Assembly (NCBI GenBank): GCA_905612375.1
Contig: CAJQRS010000016.1
Coordinates: 1 to 34,824 of the forward strand
Source: an uncultured Candidatus Pelagibacter sp.
Lineage (GTDB): Bacteria; Pseudomonadota; Alphaproteobacteria; Pelagibacterales; Pelagibacteraceae
Length of the DNA: 34,824 nt
Direction of reading: 5' to 3'
How positions within the stretch are numbered: position 1 is the stretch's first letter; every line of letters starts with the position of its first letter. Shown here in pieces: positions 8,114 through 15,792 of this stretch. A program made the translations under genes and the position numbers. Below the pieces are notes generated by a model. The model saw nothing but the letters and a program-made list of their open reading frames with translations. It did no database searches and was not told where the DNA came from.

Positions 8114-9037
8114 ATGAAAAATAAAAAAATTATTATAGGCTCAAGAGGAAGTAAATTAGCCCTGATCTACGCTGAAAAAGCTAGGGAAAAAATTCTAACC
8201 TATGCAAAAGATTTTGGAATTGAAGAGGTAACCATTAAAAAAATTGTAACTAAGGGTGATCAGGTAAAAGATAAAAGATTATCAGAAGTAGGTGGTAAGG
8301 GACTTTTTTCCAAGACTATAGAAGATGAATTACTAGATAATAAAATAGATATAGCTGTTCATGCATTAAAAGATATGCCTTCTGAGGAAACTAAAGGATT
8401 GTTAACAAATTGTTTTTTAGAAAGAAATGACCCAAGGGAAATTTTAATCAGCAAAGATAATAAACATTTAAAGGATTTGGCCTCAAACGCAATTGTTGGA
8501 ACCTCTTCATTTAGAAGGGAGTTTCAAATAAAACAAATAAGAAAAGATCTTGAGTGTAAATTAATACGAGGAAATGTTGATACAAGGATAAAAAAACTTA
8601 ATGAGAATTTATATGATGCAATCATTTTATCTTATGCGGGAATTAATTCTTTAGGTTTAAATCAAAATATATCTCAAACCTTTTCTACTACTGAAATAAT
8701 TCCTTGTGCAGGACAGGGTGTTATTGCTTTGCAATGTAGAAATAACGATGAAGAGTTAATTCAATTATTAAAAAAAATTAATCACCAACAAACATACAGT
8801 TCCATAAAAGCAGAAAGAAATGTTTTAAAAGTTTTGGAGGGAGACTGCGAAACAGCAGTAGGAGTATTTGCTGATATTAATGGTGATAAAATTAATCTTG
8901 AAGCTGAGCTTTTTTCGCTGGATGGTAGTAAAAGGTTCCATCTAAAATTATCTGAAAATATAGATAAAGCTGATGAATTAGGAATAGAGATGGGAAAAAC
9001 TCTCAAAAAGATATCTAATAATTCTTATAAAAAATAA
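8114..9037 (+). CDS. hemC: Porphobilinogen deaminase (hydroxymethylbilane synthase)
   Basis: Polymerises four porphobilinogen units to hydroxymethylbilane in tetrapyrrole synthesis; cytosolic monomer. The 307-residue product shows the substrate-binding and catalytic landmarks: IGSRGSKLAL (8-17), VHALKDMPSE with catalytic Asp87, GTSSFRRE (129-136), RGNVDTRIKKL (152-162) and Cys245 in EGDCETAVG, which covalently carries the dipyrromethane cofactor. The protein is complete. It is separated from hemD by one base after its stop, so the two are an operon. The 59-bp divergent gap to tsaD holds the promoter. Confidence 0.97.
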   Translation: MKNKKIIIGSRGSKLALIYAEKAREKILTYAKDFGIEEVTIKKIVTKGDQVKDKRLSEVGGKGLFSKTIEDELLDNKIDIAVHALKDMPSEETKGLLTNCFLERNDPREILISKDNKHLKDLASNAIVGTSSFRREFQIKQIRKDLECKLIRGNVDTRIKKLNENLYDAIILSYAGINSLGLNQNISQTFSTTEIIPCAGQGVIALQCRNNDEELIQLLKKINHQQTYSSIKAERNVLKVLEGDCETAVGVFADINGDKINLEAELFSLDGSKRFHLKLSENIDKADELGIEMGKTLKKISNNSYKK

Positions 9038-9038
9038 T

Positions 9039-9737
9039 ATGCATATCTTGTTTACAAGACCACTAGAAGATTGTCATGAAATGATATTAAAATTTCAATT
9101 ACTTGGTCATGAAGTTTCTCATCTACCTTTAATTAATATTGAGGGTTTAAAATATGAGCCTTTAAATTATTCTGATTTTAGAGGGATTATTTTTACAAGT
9201 GCTAATGCTGTTAAATTTTTAGATATAAAAAATATTGATAAAAAGATAGCATGTTTTTGTGTGGGAAGTGCCACTGAAAAGAAAGCCAGAAGCATTGGCT
9301 TTCAAAATGTTTTTGCTGCCGATGGGAATGTAAATAATTTAAAAGAATTAATTTTACTAAATTTTAACTCTTCTGAAGGAAAGCTCCTTTATATTAGTGG
9401 AGAGGTCATCTCTAGTAATTTAGATCAGTATCTAATTTCAAATGGTTATACTCTAAAAAGAGTAATTAATTATAGAGCCAACCCAATTGAAAAATATGAT
9501 GAAGACTTTATTGAGAAATTAAAACTAAAAATGCCAGAAATTACTTACATTTACTCACAAAATAGTGCCATTAACTTTTTAAAAATAATTAAAAACTATC
9601 AGCTAGAAACCCTGTGGATGAATACTAATTTAATGTGCATTGGTGAAAAAACCTCTTCAATTCTTAATGAAATTAAGTGGAAAAAAATTTTTCTTTTTAA
9701 CCCTGGAGAAGAAGAATTTTTGCTATATAAAATTTAA
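9039..9737 (+). CDS. hemD: Uroporphyrinogen-III synthase
   Basis: Cyclises hydroxymethylbilane with inversion of ring D. The 232-residue protein is divergent, as is usual in this family, but it keeps the ILFTRP opening (residues 3-8), the IIFTSANAVKFL segment (49-60) typical of the first Rossmann-like lobe, and a mid-protein GKLLYISGEV matching the LRG-x-D-like linker strand. Position supports the call: it starts one base after hemC and ends two bases before the mechanosensitive channel gene. Assignment rests on these motifs plus synteny. Confidence 0.9.
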   Translation: MHILFTRPLEDCHEMILKFQLLGHEVSHLPLINIEGLKYEPLNYSDFRGIIFTSANAVKFLDIKNIDKKIACFCVGSATEKKARSIGFQNVFAADGNVNNLKELILLNFNSSEGKLLYISGEVISSNLDQYLISNGYTLKRVINYRANPIEKYDEDFIEKLKLKMPEITYIYSQNSAINFLKIIKNYQLETLWMNTNLMCIGEKTSSILNEIKWKKIFLFNPGEEEFLLYKI

Positions 9738-9739
9738 TC

Positions 9740-10825
9740 ATGGATATATTTAGTAATTTTAGCGACCTGTTTATCTCTGTTTGGTCTAATGGAATTCGTG
9801 GAGTTGATATTTTTCAAATACTTATTGGTATTGGAATATTTTTTATTTTCTTAGTTTTTAGAGGAATAATAAGTAAAGTTATTATTAAAAGATTAGAAGC
9901 CATCGCAAAGAGAACTACAAATAAATTAGACGATACTTTCGTTCATGCAATGGTAGGACCTGCTAGATTTTTACCAATCGTTTTGGGATTTTTTATTGCA
10001 AGTTACTATATGTCTTTTGGTGAAGATGCTAGAGCTGTAGTTGATACAATTAACAGAACACTGATCACTATTTTAATTTTCTGGTTAATCCATCAAATTG
10101 TTGAACCAATTTCTTATATCTTAAGTGGATTGGATAAAATGTTAACTCGTGAGTTAATTGGATGGATTATTAAATCTTTAAAAATTTTAATTTTTATTTT
10201 AGGTTTAGCTGCTGTTCTTGAACTTTGGGGAATAAAGATAGGACCAATTATTGCTGGACTTGGTTTATTTGGTGTTGCAGTTGCGTTGGGTGCGCAAGAT
10301 TTATTTAAAAATTTAATTTCAGGAATTTTAGTATTAGTAGAAAAAAGATTTAAGATTGGAGACTGGATTTTAGTAGAAGGTATCATTGAGGGTATTGTTG
10401 AGAAAATTGGCTTTAGATCAACTGTCTTAAGAAAGTTTGACAAGTCTTTAGCAATAATTCCTAATTTTCAGTTTGCAGAGAATGCAGTTATAAATATTAG
10501 TGAAACTACTAATTGGAGAATAGATTGGGCGATAACTCTTCAATATGACACTACAGTTGATCAACTAAAAAAAATAAGAAATGAAATTGAAGACCATATT
10601 ATGAAAAGTGATGATTTTGATAAAGCTGTAGGGATTGCGGTGCGAGTTGAAAAGTTCTCAGATAGTTCTATTGATATGAGGGTTAGATGTTTTACTGACT
10701 CTAATAGCTTTGCCACATGGTTGGAAGTTAAGGAAAAACTTGCAATTGAAATAAAACAAATTGTAGAAGGAAATAGTGCAGCTTTTGCTTTTCCAAGTCA
10801 GTCAATTTATATTGAAAAGAAATGA
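9740..10825 (+). CDS. Small-conductance mechanosensitive channel family protein (MscS)
   Basis: A 361-residue inner-membrane protein with four to five hydrophobic helices before a cytoplasmic beta/alpha-beta vestibule. The pore-lining helix is the Gly/Ala-rich stretch IIAGLGLFGVAVALGAQDLF (about 170-189), followed by KNLISGILVLVEKRFKIGDW, the conserved start of the MscS beta domain. The longer N-terminus than E. coli MscS (286 aa) places it with the YnaI-like mid-sized group. It opens under membrane tension to release osmolytes. It starts two bases after hemD and its stop overlaps the YggT start by four (ATGA). Coupling of an MscS and YggT suggests an osmotic-stress pair, which is inference. 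Confidence 0.92.
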   Translation: MDIFSNFSDLFISVWSNGIRGVDIFQILIGIGIFFIFLVFRGIISKVIIKRLEAIAKRTTNKLDDTFVHAMVGPARFLPIVLGFFIASYYMSFGEDARAVVDTINRTLITILIFWLIHQIVEPISYILSGLDKMLTRELIGWIIKSLKILIFILGLAAVLELWGIKIGPIIAGLGLFGVAVALGAQDLFKNLISGILVLVEKRFKIGDWILVEGIIEGIVEKIGFRSTVLRKFDKSLAIIPNFQFAENAVINISETTNWRIDWAITLQYDTTVDQLKKIRNEIEDHIMKSDDFDKAVGIAVRVEKFSDSSIDMRVRCFTDSNSFATWLEVKEKLAIEIKQIVEGNSAAFAFPSQSIYIEKK

Positions 10826-11112
10826 TAGCCATTTTTTACTTAGCTCTTCAAATATTAAAGCTTTATTCTTATGTGGTAATTGCAAATGTAGTTATCAGCT
10901 GGTTAGTTTCCTTTAATATTATAAATACTCAAAATAGGTTTGTTTATTCAATACTAGAAATGACTTATCGATTAACTGAGCCAATGCTTAATAGAATAAG
11001 ACGATTTCTTCCTAACTTAGGATCACTAGATATTGCACCGGTAGTATTACTGTTATTGATTTGGTTTATAGAAATGTGTATGAAACTTTACATTGCACCA
11101 ATGATTTTTTAA
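10822..11112 (+). CDS. YggT family membrane protein
   Basis: A 96-residue protein with two hydrophobic segments (about 4-28 and 72-94) flanking the YggT signature: VVISWLVSFNIINTQNRFVY, then TEPMLNRIRRFLPNLGSLD and the IAPVVLLLLIWFIE helix. YggT homologues have been implicated in osmotic or K+ related tolerance, without known mechanism. The start overlaps the mscS stop (ATGA), so translation is coupled. The 3-prime end is followed after 8 bases by the folD ATG with an AAGGAA ribosome binding site lying across the YggT stop. Confidence 0.92.
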   Translation: MIAIFYLALQILKLYSYVVIANVVISWLVSFNIINTQNRFVYSILEMTYRLTEPMLNRIRRFLPNLGSLDIAPVVLLLLIWFIEMCMKLYIAPMIF

Positions 11113-11120
11113 GGAAATTT

Positions 11121-11966
11121 ATGATTTTAATAGACGGAAAAAAAATAGCAGCTGAACTTAGAGAAGAATTGAGACAAGAGGTTGTAGAACTAAAAGCTAA
11201 ACACAATAAAATTCCAGGGCTTACAGTAATATTGATTGGAGATATGGCTCCTAGTCAAATTTATGTACGTATGAAAGAAAAAGCTGCGAATGAAGTTGGG
11301 TTAAAATCTGAAGTAATAAGATATCCAGGAACTGTGGAAGAAAAAACAGTATTAGATAAAATTGAAGAGCTAAATAAAGATGAAAGTATTTCAGGAATTT
11401 TAGTTCAATTGCCTTTACCAAAACACATTGATAAGCAAAAAGTTATCGAAACTATTTTACCTGGAAAAGATGTTGACGGGTTTCACCCAATGAATGTTGG
11501 AAACCTTTCATCAGGCTATGAAAGTTCAGTGCCTTGCACCCCCTTAGGATGCTATCTAATGATTAAAAAAATTGAACCTAACTTGAGTGGAAAAAAAGCA
11601 GTTATGATTGGTAGATCAAATCTAAATGGTAAACCAATGGCACAATTACTTTTAAAAGAAAATTGTACGGTAACAATAACTCACTCAAAAACTAAAGATT
11701 TAAAAGCAGAATGTTTAGAAGCAGATATTATCGTTGCTGCAGTTGGTATTCCGGAACTTGTAAAAGCAGACTGGGTTAAAAAAGATGCAATTGTAATCGA
11801 TGTAGGTATCAATAAAACTGATAAAGGAATAGTAGGAGATGTTGCTTTTGATGAAGTTTCAAAAGTTGCAAGAGCTTTAACCCCTGTTCCAGGTGGAGTA
11901 GGACCAATGACAATTGCTTGCTTGTTAAAAAATACTATTGAGTGTTTTAAAAGATTCCAAAAATAA
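11121..11966 (+). CDS. folD: Bifunctional methylenetetrahydrofolate dehydrogenase / cyclohydrolase
   Basis: Interconverts 5,10-methylene-THF and 10-formyl-THF, supplying C1 units. I start it at ATG 11121 (281 residues), with AAGGAA six bases upstream; the frame is open back to 11061 but that extension is only the out-of-frame YggT 3-prime end. Motifs: SQIYVRMKEKAANEVG with the catalytic Lys, LVQLPLPKHID, PGKDVDGFHPMNVG, GRSNLNGKPMAQLLL in the Rossmann domain and TPVPGGVGPMTIA at the C-terminus. It lies in the same run as hemC-hemD-mscS-yggT. The next gene (FkbM) starts on the base after its stop. Confidence 0.97.
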   Translation: MILIDGKKIAAELREELRQEVVELKAKHNKIPGLTVILIGDMAPSQIYVRMKEKAANEVGLKSEVIRYPGTVEEKTVLDKIEELNKDESISGILVQLPLPKHIDKQKVIETILPGKDVDGFHPMNVGNLSSGYESSVPCTPLGCYLMIKKIEPNLSGKKAVMIGRSNLNGKPMAQLLLKENCTVTITHSKTKDLKAECLEADIIVAAVGIPELVKADWVKKDAIVIDVGINKTDKGIVGDVAFDEVSKVARALTPVPGGVGPMTIACLLKNTIECFKRFQK

Positions 11967-12638
11967 GTGTTAAAAAAGATAATAAGAAAACTTCATATAT
12001 TTCATAGTATTTATATAAAGCATAAATTTTTTATTAAAAAAAAATCCTATGCAATGGATAATGAGGACTTAGCAGTAATAGATTATTTTAAAGATAAAAA
12101 AAATGGTTTTTATGTTGATGTTGGGTGCTATCATCCTACACATAGAAACAACACCTACTTACTCCATAAAAAAAATTGGAGTGGTGTTAATATAGATACA
12201 AGTGAATTTTCTATTGATTTATTTAATCACATGAGACCTAAAGATCTTAATTACAATTGTGCAATTTCTAATAAGAATGAAATTATAAAGCTGTTCTACC
12301 AAAAAGAACTCAGCCAACTAAGCACAACTGAAAGAGATCAAGCAGAGACCGTTTTTCAAGGCAACATTAAAGAAAAAGAAGTACAAGCTTTTACTTTGGA
12401 TGAAATATTGGATAGAGATAAATTTAAAGACATCAAAATCGACTTTTTAGACATTGATGTTGAGGGAGCTGACCTTAAGGTTTTAGAAGGTCTATCATTT
12501 GACAGGTTTAAACCTGAATTAGTATGTGTCGAAATTCACGCTAAAGAGATAAAACAAAGTGATGTCTATAAGTTTTTAATTAAAAAAAACTATGAATTAC
12601 TTTGGTCTGGTGTTTTTAGTCACATTTTTAAAAAATAA
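11967..12638 (+). CDS. FkbM family SAM-dependent methyltransferase (copy 1)
   Basis: A 223-residue Rossmann methyltransferase of the FkbM family, which typically methylates sugars or polyketide/glycan hydroxyls. The SAM motif is GFYVDVGCYHPTHRNNTYLL, followed by GVNIDTSEFSIDLF, and the late motif DFLDIDVEGADLKVLEGL is diagnostic. It begins at GTG 11967 directly after the folD stop. A homologue sits at 16408-17115 with the same layout (short basic N-terminal helix, YFKD-x-x-NGFY-x-DVGCYHP). It may act on surface glycans or glycolipid; no glycosyltransferase is adjacent, so the acceptor is unknown. Confidence 0.88.
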   Translation: MLKKIIRKLHIFHSIYIKHKFFIKKKSYAMDNEDLAVIDYFKDKKNGFYVDVGCYHPTHRNNTYLLHKKNWSGVNIDTSEFSIDLFNHMRPKDLNYNCAISNKNEIIKLFYQKELSQLSTTERDQAETVFQGNIKEKEVQAFTLDEILDRDKFKDIKIDFLDIDVEGADLKVLEGLSFDRFKPELVCVEIHAKEIKQSDVYKFLIKKNYELLWSGVFSHIFKK

Positions 12639-12671
12639 AAATAAGTGATAAAATTTATAACTTTTTTTAAT

Positions 12672-13382
12672 TTAAGATAATTTAGATCTTCCGCCATCAA
12701 CAGCAATTATCTGTCCAGTTATCCAAGAACTTTCTTCAGTAATCAAAAATTTAGCAAGTGCGGCAGAATCTTTTCCTTCCCCCAGTCTCTTAAGAGGATG
12801 TGCTTTAGCAATTCCTTCAGCAATTGCAGGATTTTTCAACATTGGTTCTGCAATCTTAGATTTAGATAAGCTTGGTGCAATACAATTTACTCTAATATTT
12901 GGAGCAAACTCTGCAGCTAACGTTACAGTCAACCCTTCTACAGCAGCTTTCGCAGATGCAATAATTGTGTGATTAGTAAATCCTCTTTGAGCCGCAACAG
13001 TTGAAAATAAAACAACTGAGCCTTTATTTTTTTTTAAAGTTTCTTGATAACCCTTTATGGCTTCAATTGCTGAATAAAGGTTTAATTTCATACATTTATT
13101 CATGTCAGCCTCCGTAACCATTCTTAATGGTTTTAAATCAATTGAACCTACGCAGTAAGCCATACCTTTGATTTCATTAATATCAGATTTTATTTTTTCT
13201 ATAAAGCCATCTTCTAAAACATCAGCAACAGTATAAGAGCAACCCAATTTATCTGCGATCACTTTAACTTCACCTTCATTTCTAGCAACTAAGTGAATAT
13301 CACTTCCTGAATTTTTCAATAGTTCGGCCAAGCTAGAACCAACAGAACCTGTCGCACCAAAAATAAGATATTTTTCTGACAT
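12672..13382 (-). CDS. Atypical short-chain dehydrogenase/reductase, catalytic Tyr absent
   Basis: A 236-residue SDR with a Rossmann fold: the dinucleotide motif GATGSVGSSLAELL (9-22), the acidic position after beta-2 replaced by VARN, and the C-terminal VNCIAPS and TGQIIAVDGGRSKLS. Ser127 and Lys145 of the active-site set are present, but the YxxxK tyrosine is Ile141 (TIIASAK), confirmed in the DNA at 12960-12962. It therefore belongs to a divergent SDR subgroup that I recall with NHASVAAAK-like active sites, and may be a flavin/NAD(P)-binding or non-classical reductase. It is divergent from the photolyase-related gene with only 27 bases between starts, so the two share a promoter region. 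Substrate unknown. Confidence 0.88.
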   Translation of the reverse strand: MSEKYLIFGATGSVGSSLAELLKNSGSDIHLVARNEGEVKVIADKLGCSYTVADVLEDGFIEKIKSDINEIKGMAYCVGSIDLKPLRMVTEADMNKCMKLNLYSAIEAIKGYQETLKKNKGSVVLFSTVAAQRGFTNHTIIASAKAAVEGLTVTLAAEFAPNIRVNCIAPSLSKSKIAEPMLKNPAIAEGIAKAHPLKRLGEGKDSAALAKFLITEESSWITGQIIAVDGGRSKLS

Positions 13383-13409
13383 ATAATTTTTATTTAGTTA
13401 TATTTAACT

Positions 13410-14900
13410 ATGAATTTGTTTTTTATACTTGGCAACCAATTATTTCCATTAAAATATGTAGACCGCTTCAAAAAGGACCACCTATTTTATATGGCTGAAG
13501 ACTACGAGTTATGTACCTATGAGAAGCATCATAAGCAAAAGATACTGCTATTTCTATCTTCTATGAGGTCATATGCGGATATGCTTAAGGTGAATAAATA
13601 CAAAGTTGAATATTCTAAAATTGAGGACAAAGATTTTAAAGATACTTATTTTAAGAAATTAAAAATTATCATTGATAAAAAAAAAATTACTGAAATTAAA
13701 AGCTTTGAGGTTGAGGATAAATTTTTTGAAAAGAAAATTTCGCAATTTTTAAAAAAAGAAAAAATTAACTGGAATATTGTTCAAACTCCAATGTTTCTAA
13801 ATTCAAGAGATGAGTTTAAAAATTATTTAGCAAAATCAAAAAAACCTTTTATGGCAACATTTTATAAGGAGGTTCGTAAAAAATCTGGAATATTAATGGG
13901 AGCAGATGGAAATCCTATTGGAGGTAAATGGAGTTTTGATGAAGATAATAGAAATAAGTTGCCGAAAGATATATTAATACCAAAATTTCCAAAAATTAAC
14001 GAAACCAGTCATACTAAAAAATTAAAACCTATTATTGAAAAGTTTTTTAAAGATCATCCTGGTAACACAAGTGATTTTTGGCTTGCAACTGAATACAGGG
14101 ATGTCGTTAAACTTTTAGATTTTTTTATTAAAGAAAAATCAAATTTATTTGGTGACTATGAAGATGCTGTTAATCAAAAAGATAATATTTTATTTCATAG
14201 TGCATTAAGTCCGTACATTAATTTAGGATTGATAACTCCTGAAATTATCATTCAAAAAATTTTAGAATTTCATAAAAAACACAAAATTAGAATGAACTCG
14301 CTAGAAGGTTATATTCGTCAGGTAATTGGCTGGAGAGAGTTTATGCGTGGAATTTATCAAGGGTATTCCAATGAAATGGAAACTAAAAATTTTTTCAAAC
14401 ATGAAAGAAAAATGAAAAATTCTTGGTATGAGGGCACAACAGGTTTGCCACCACTTGATCATGCAATTAAGAATGCAGTTAACCACGGCTGGTCTCATCA
14501 TATTGAAAGATTGATGATTTTATCAAATATAATGAACCTTTGTGAGGTGAAACCAACTGTTGTTTACAAGTGGTTTATGGAGATGTTTGTAGATTCTTCT
14601 GACTGGGTGATGGTTCCCAATGTTTATGGAATGGGTCTGTTTAGTGATGGTGGTATTTTTGCAACAAAACCATACATCTGTGGATCAAGTTACTTTATGA
14701 AGATGATGGATTTTAAAAAAGGCGAATGGTGCAATACGATGGACGGCCTTTATTGGAGATTTATAGATAAAAATAGAAAATTTTTTTTAAAGAACCCCAG
14801 ATTATCAATGATGGTTTATGTATTTGATAAAATGAAAGATGAAAGAAAAAAAATGATTTTATCTGAAGCAGATAAATTTATTAAATTAAATACTGCATAA
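13410..14900 (+). CDS. Cryptochrome/photolyase-related protein (FeS-BCP/PhrB lineage)
   Basis: A 496-residue flavoprotein of the deoxyribodipyrimidine photolyase-related family, whose PhrB members repair (6-4) photoproducts in light. The N-terminal ~120 residues form the Rossmann antenna domain (opening LFFILGNQLFPL); the FAD domain follows with LSPYINLGLITP (266-277), VIGWREFMRGIY (305-316), HHIERLMILSN (363-373) and DWVMVPNVYGMGLFSDGG (398-415). In PhrB a 4Fe-4S cluster is held by four cysteines; here aligned positions are Pro348 and Lys436, the loop with the middle pair is shortened, and only Cys441 matches. Other Cys are 35, 378 and 424. The next gene overlaps by one base. Repair versus signalling function is not decided by sequence. 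Confidence 0.92.
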   Translation: MNLFFILGNQLFPLKYVDRFKKDHLFYMAEDYELCTYEKHHKQKILLFLSSMRSYADMLKVNKYKVEYSKIEDKDFKDTYFKKLKIIIDKKKITEIKSFEVEDKFFEKKISQFLKKEKINWNIVQTPMFLNSRDEFKNYLAKSKKPFMATFYKEVRKKSGILMGADGNPIGGKWSFDEDNRNKLPKDILIPKFPKINETSHTKKLKPIIEKFFKDHPGNTSDFWLATEYRDVVKLLDFFIKEKSNLFGDYEDAVNQKDNILFHSALSPYINLGLITPEIIIQKILEFHKKHKIRMNSLEGYIRQVIGWREFMRGIYQGYSNEMETKNFFKHERKMKNSWYEGTTGLPPLDHAIKNAVNHGWSHHIERLMILSNIMNLCEVKPTVVYKWFMEMFVDSSDWVMVPNVYGMGLFSDGGIFATKPYICGSSYFMKMMDFKKGEWCNTMDGLYWRFIDKNRKFFLKNPRLSMMVYVFDKMKDERKKMILSEADKFIKLNTA

Positions 14901-15229
14901 TGTATATTTCTATAACAGGTATAAAAGTTAAAGGCTTTTTTGGAATGTTAAGATTTATGAGATACACAACACCAAGTTTTGCAGCAGCAAGAAAAGCGAA
15001 TGGTAATTTGTTTTGTGACTCAAAAAAGATCAATAAGTATTATCATACTCTAACTGCTTGGGAGAATAAGAATAAGATGATGGATTACTTAAGAGGTAAA
15101 CATCATGCGTTGGCAATGAAGAATTTTAGATCTATTGGAACAGGTTCTGTTTATGGATATGAAGACGACTTAATGCCGAGTTGGGAAGATGCAATAAAAA
15201 AATGGAAAAAAAATTTTAAAGAAATTTAA
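14900..15229 (+). CDS. Small ABM/DUF3291-like protein
   Basis: A 109-residue soluble protein whose start shares one base with the photolyase stop (TAATG). The centre, YYHTLTAWENKNKMMDYLRG followed by KHHALAMKNF, is the pattern of dimeric alpha+beta barrel proteins (DUF3291 / antibiotic-biosynthesis-monooxygenase-like), where a Trp-Glu turn is followed by a helix and an H-x-x-A-M segment. Members can bind heme, flavin or aromatic substrates, or act as cofactor-less monooxygenases. Tight coupling to the photolyase suggests a role with it, which is inference. The fold call is by motif only. Confidence 0.72.
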   Translation: MYISITGIKVKGFFGMLRFMRYTTPSFAAARKANGNLFCDSKKINKYYHTLTAWENKNKMMDYLRGKHHALAMKNFRSIGTGSVYGYEDDLMPSWEDAIKKWKKNFKEI

Positions 15230-15230
15230 A

Positions 15231-15353
15231 TTGAAAAAAGAAAATCTACCCTCAAAGATTTGTATTACCTGTAAGAGATCTTTTACATGGCGAAAAAAGT
15301 GGAAGCTAAATTGGGATAAGGTTAAATATTGTTCTAAGAAGTGTTCTGGATGA
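15231..15353 (+). CDS. DUF2256 zinc-ribbon microprotein
   Basis: A 40-residue protein read from TTG 15231, one base after the preceding stop, to TGA 15351-15353. It has two cysteine pairs, C11-x-x-C14 and C33-x-x-x-C37, around a basic Trp-rich centre (SFTWRKKWKLNWDKVKYC), which is the signature of DUF2256. Family members are commonly encoded beside photolyase/cryptochrome-related genes, as here. It probably binds zinc; its job is unknown, with nucleic-acid or partner-protein binding plausible. Its stop overlaps the ATG of the YqaA gene (ATGA), so translation is coupled. The start could be non-canonical, but the frame is unambiguous. Confidence 0.88.
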   Translation: MKKENLPSKICITCKRSFTWRKKWKLNWDKVKYCSKKCSG

Positions 15354-15766
15354 TTTATTTATCTTTATTTTTAATATCCTTTTTAGCAGCGACTATCCTA
15401 CCATTTTCATCTGAACTGACATTGGCTGGCTTAGTTTCAACATCTAATTATGATAATTTATTGTTATTAGCAGTTGCAAGTTTGGGAAATGTTTTGGGCT
15501 CAGTTGTTAATTGGATTTTAGGTTTTTATTCAAGAAATCTTTCAACAAAAAGATGGTTTCCATTTAAAGACAAACAAATAAAAAAGTCTTCTAAGTGGTT
15601 TAATAAATTTGGAAGATGGTCATTATTATTTGCTTGGGTACCAATTATTGGAGACCCTTTAACTTTAGCAGCAGGATTGCTTAGAGTTAAATTTATAGAA
15701 TTTTTAATCTTAGTAACAATTGGAAAAGTTAGTAGGTATCTAGTTATTTTTTATTTACTTAGTTAA
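15350..15766 (+). CDS. YqaA family membrane protein (VTT/DedA-like)
   Basis: A 138-residue inner-membrane protein with about four hydrophobic segments. Conserved features of the YqaA/SNARE-associated (VTT) group are visible: FLAATILPFSSEL (10-22), the VASLGNVLGSVVNWILG re-entrant segment and GRWSLLFAWVPIIGDPLTLAAGLLR with the G-D-P-L-T motif. VTT proteins are lipid scramblase/transport related. I prefer ATG 15350, which overlaps the DUF2256 stop, over GTG 15341, which would add three residues. It closes a run of four coupled genes that begins with the photolyase. Confidence 0.9.
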   Translation: MIYLSLFLISFLAATILPFSSELTLAGLVSTSNYDNLLLLAVASLGNVLGSVVNWILGFYSRNLSTKRWFPFKDKQIKKSSKWFNKFGRWSLLFAWVPIIGDPLTLAAGLLRVKFIEFLILVTIGKVSRYLVIFYLLS

Positions 15767-15792
15767 TTGTACTGATTGTGTTAAGTACTTAA

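Noticed and set aside
11061-11120. Upstream extension of folD within yggT
   Set aside because: The extra 20 residues are out-of-frame YggT sequence; ATG 11121 has a good ribosome binding site and matches the normal FolD N-terminus.
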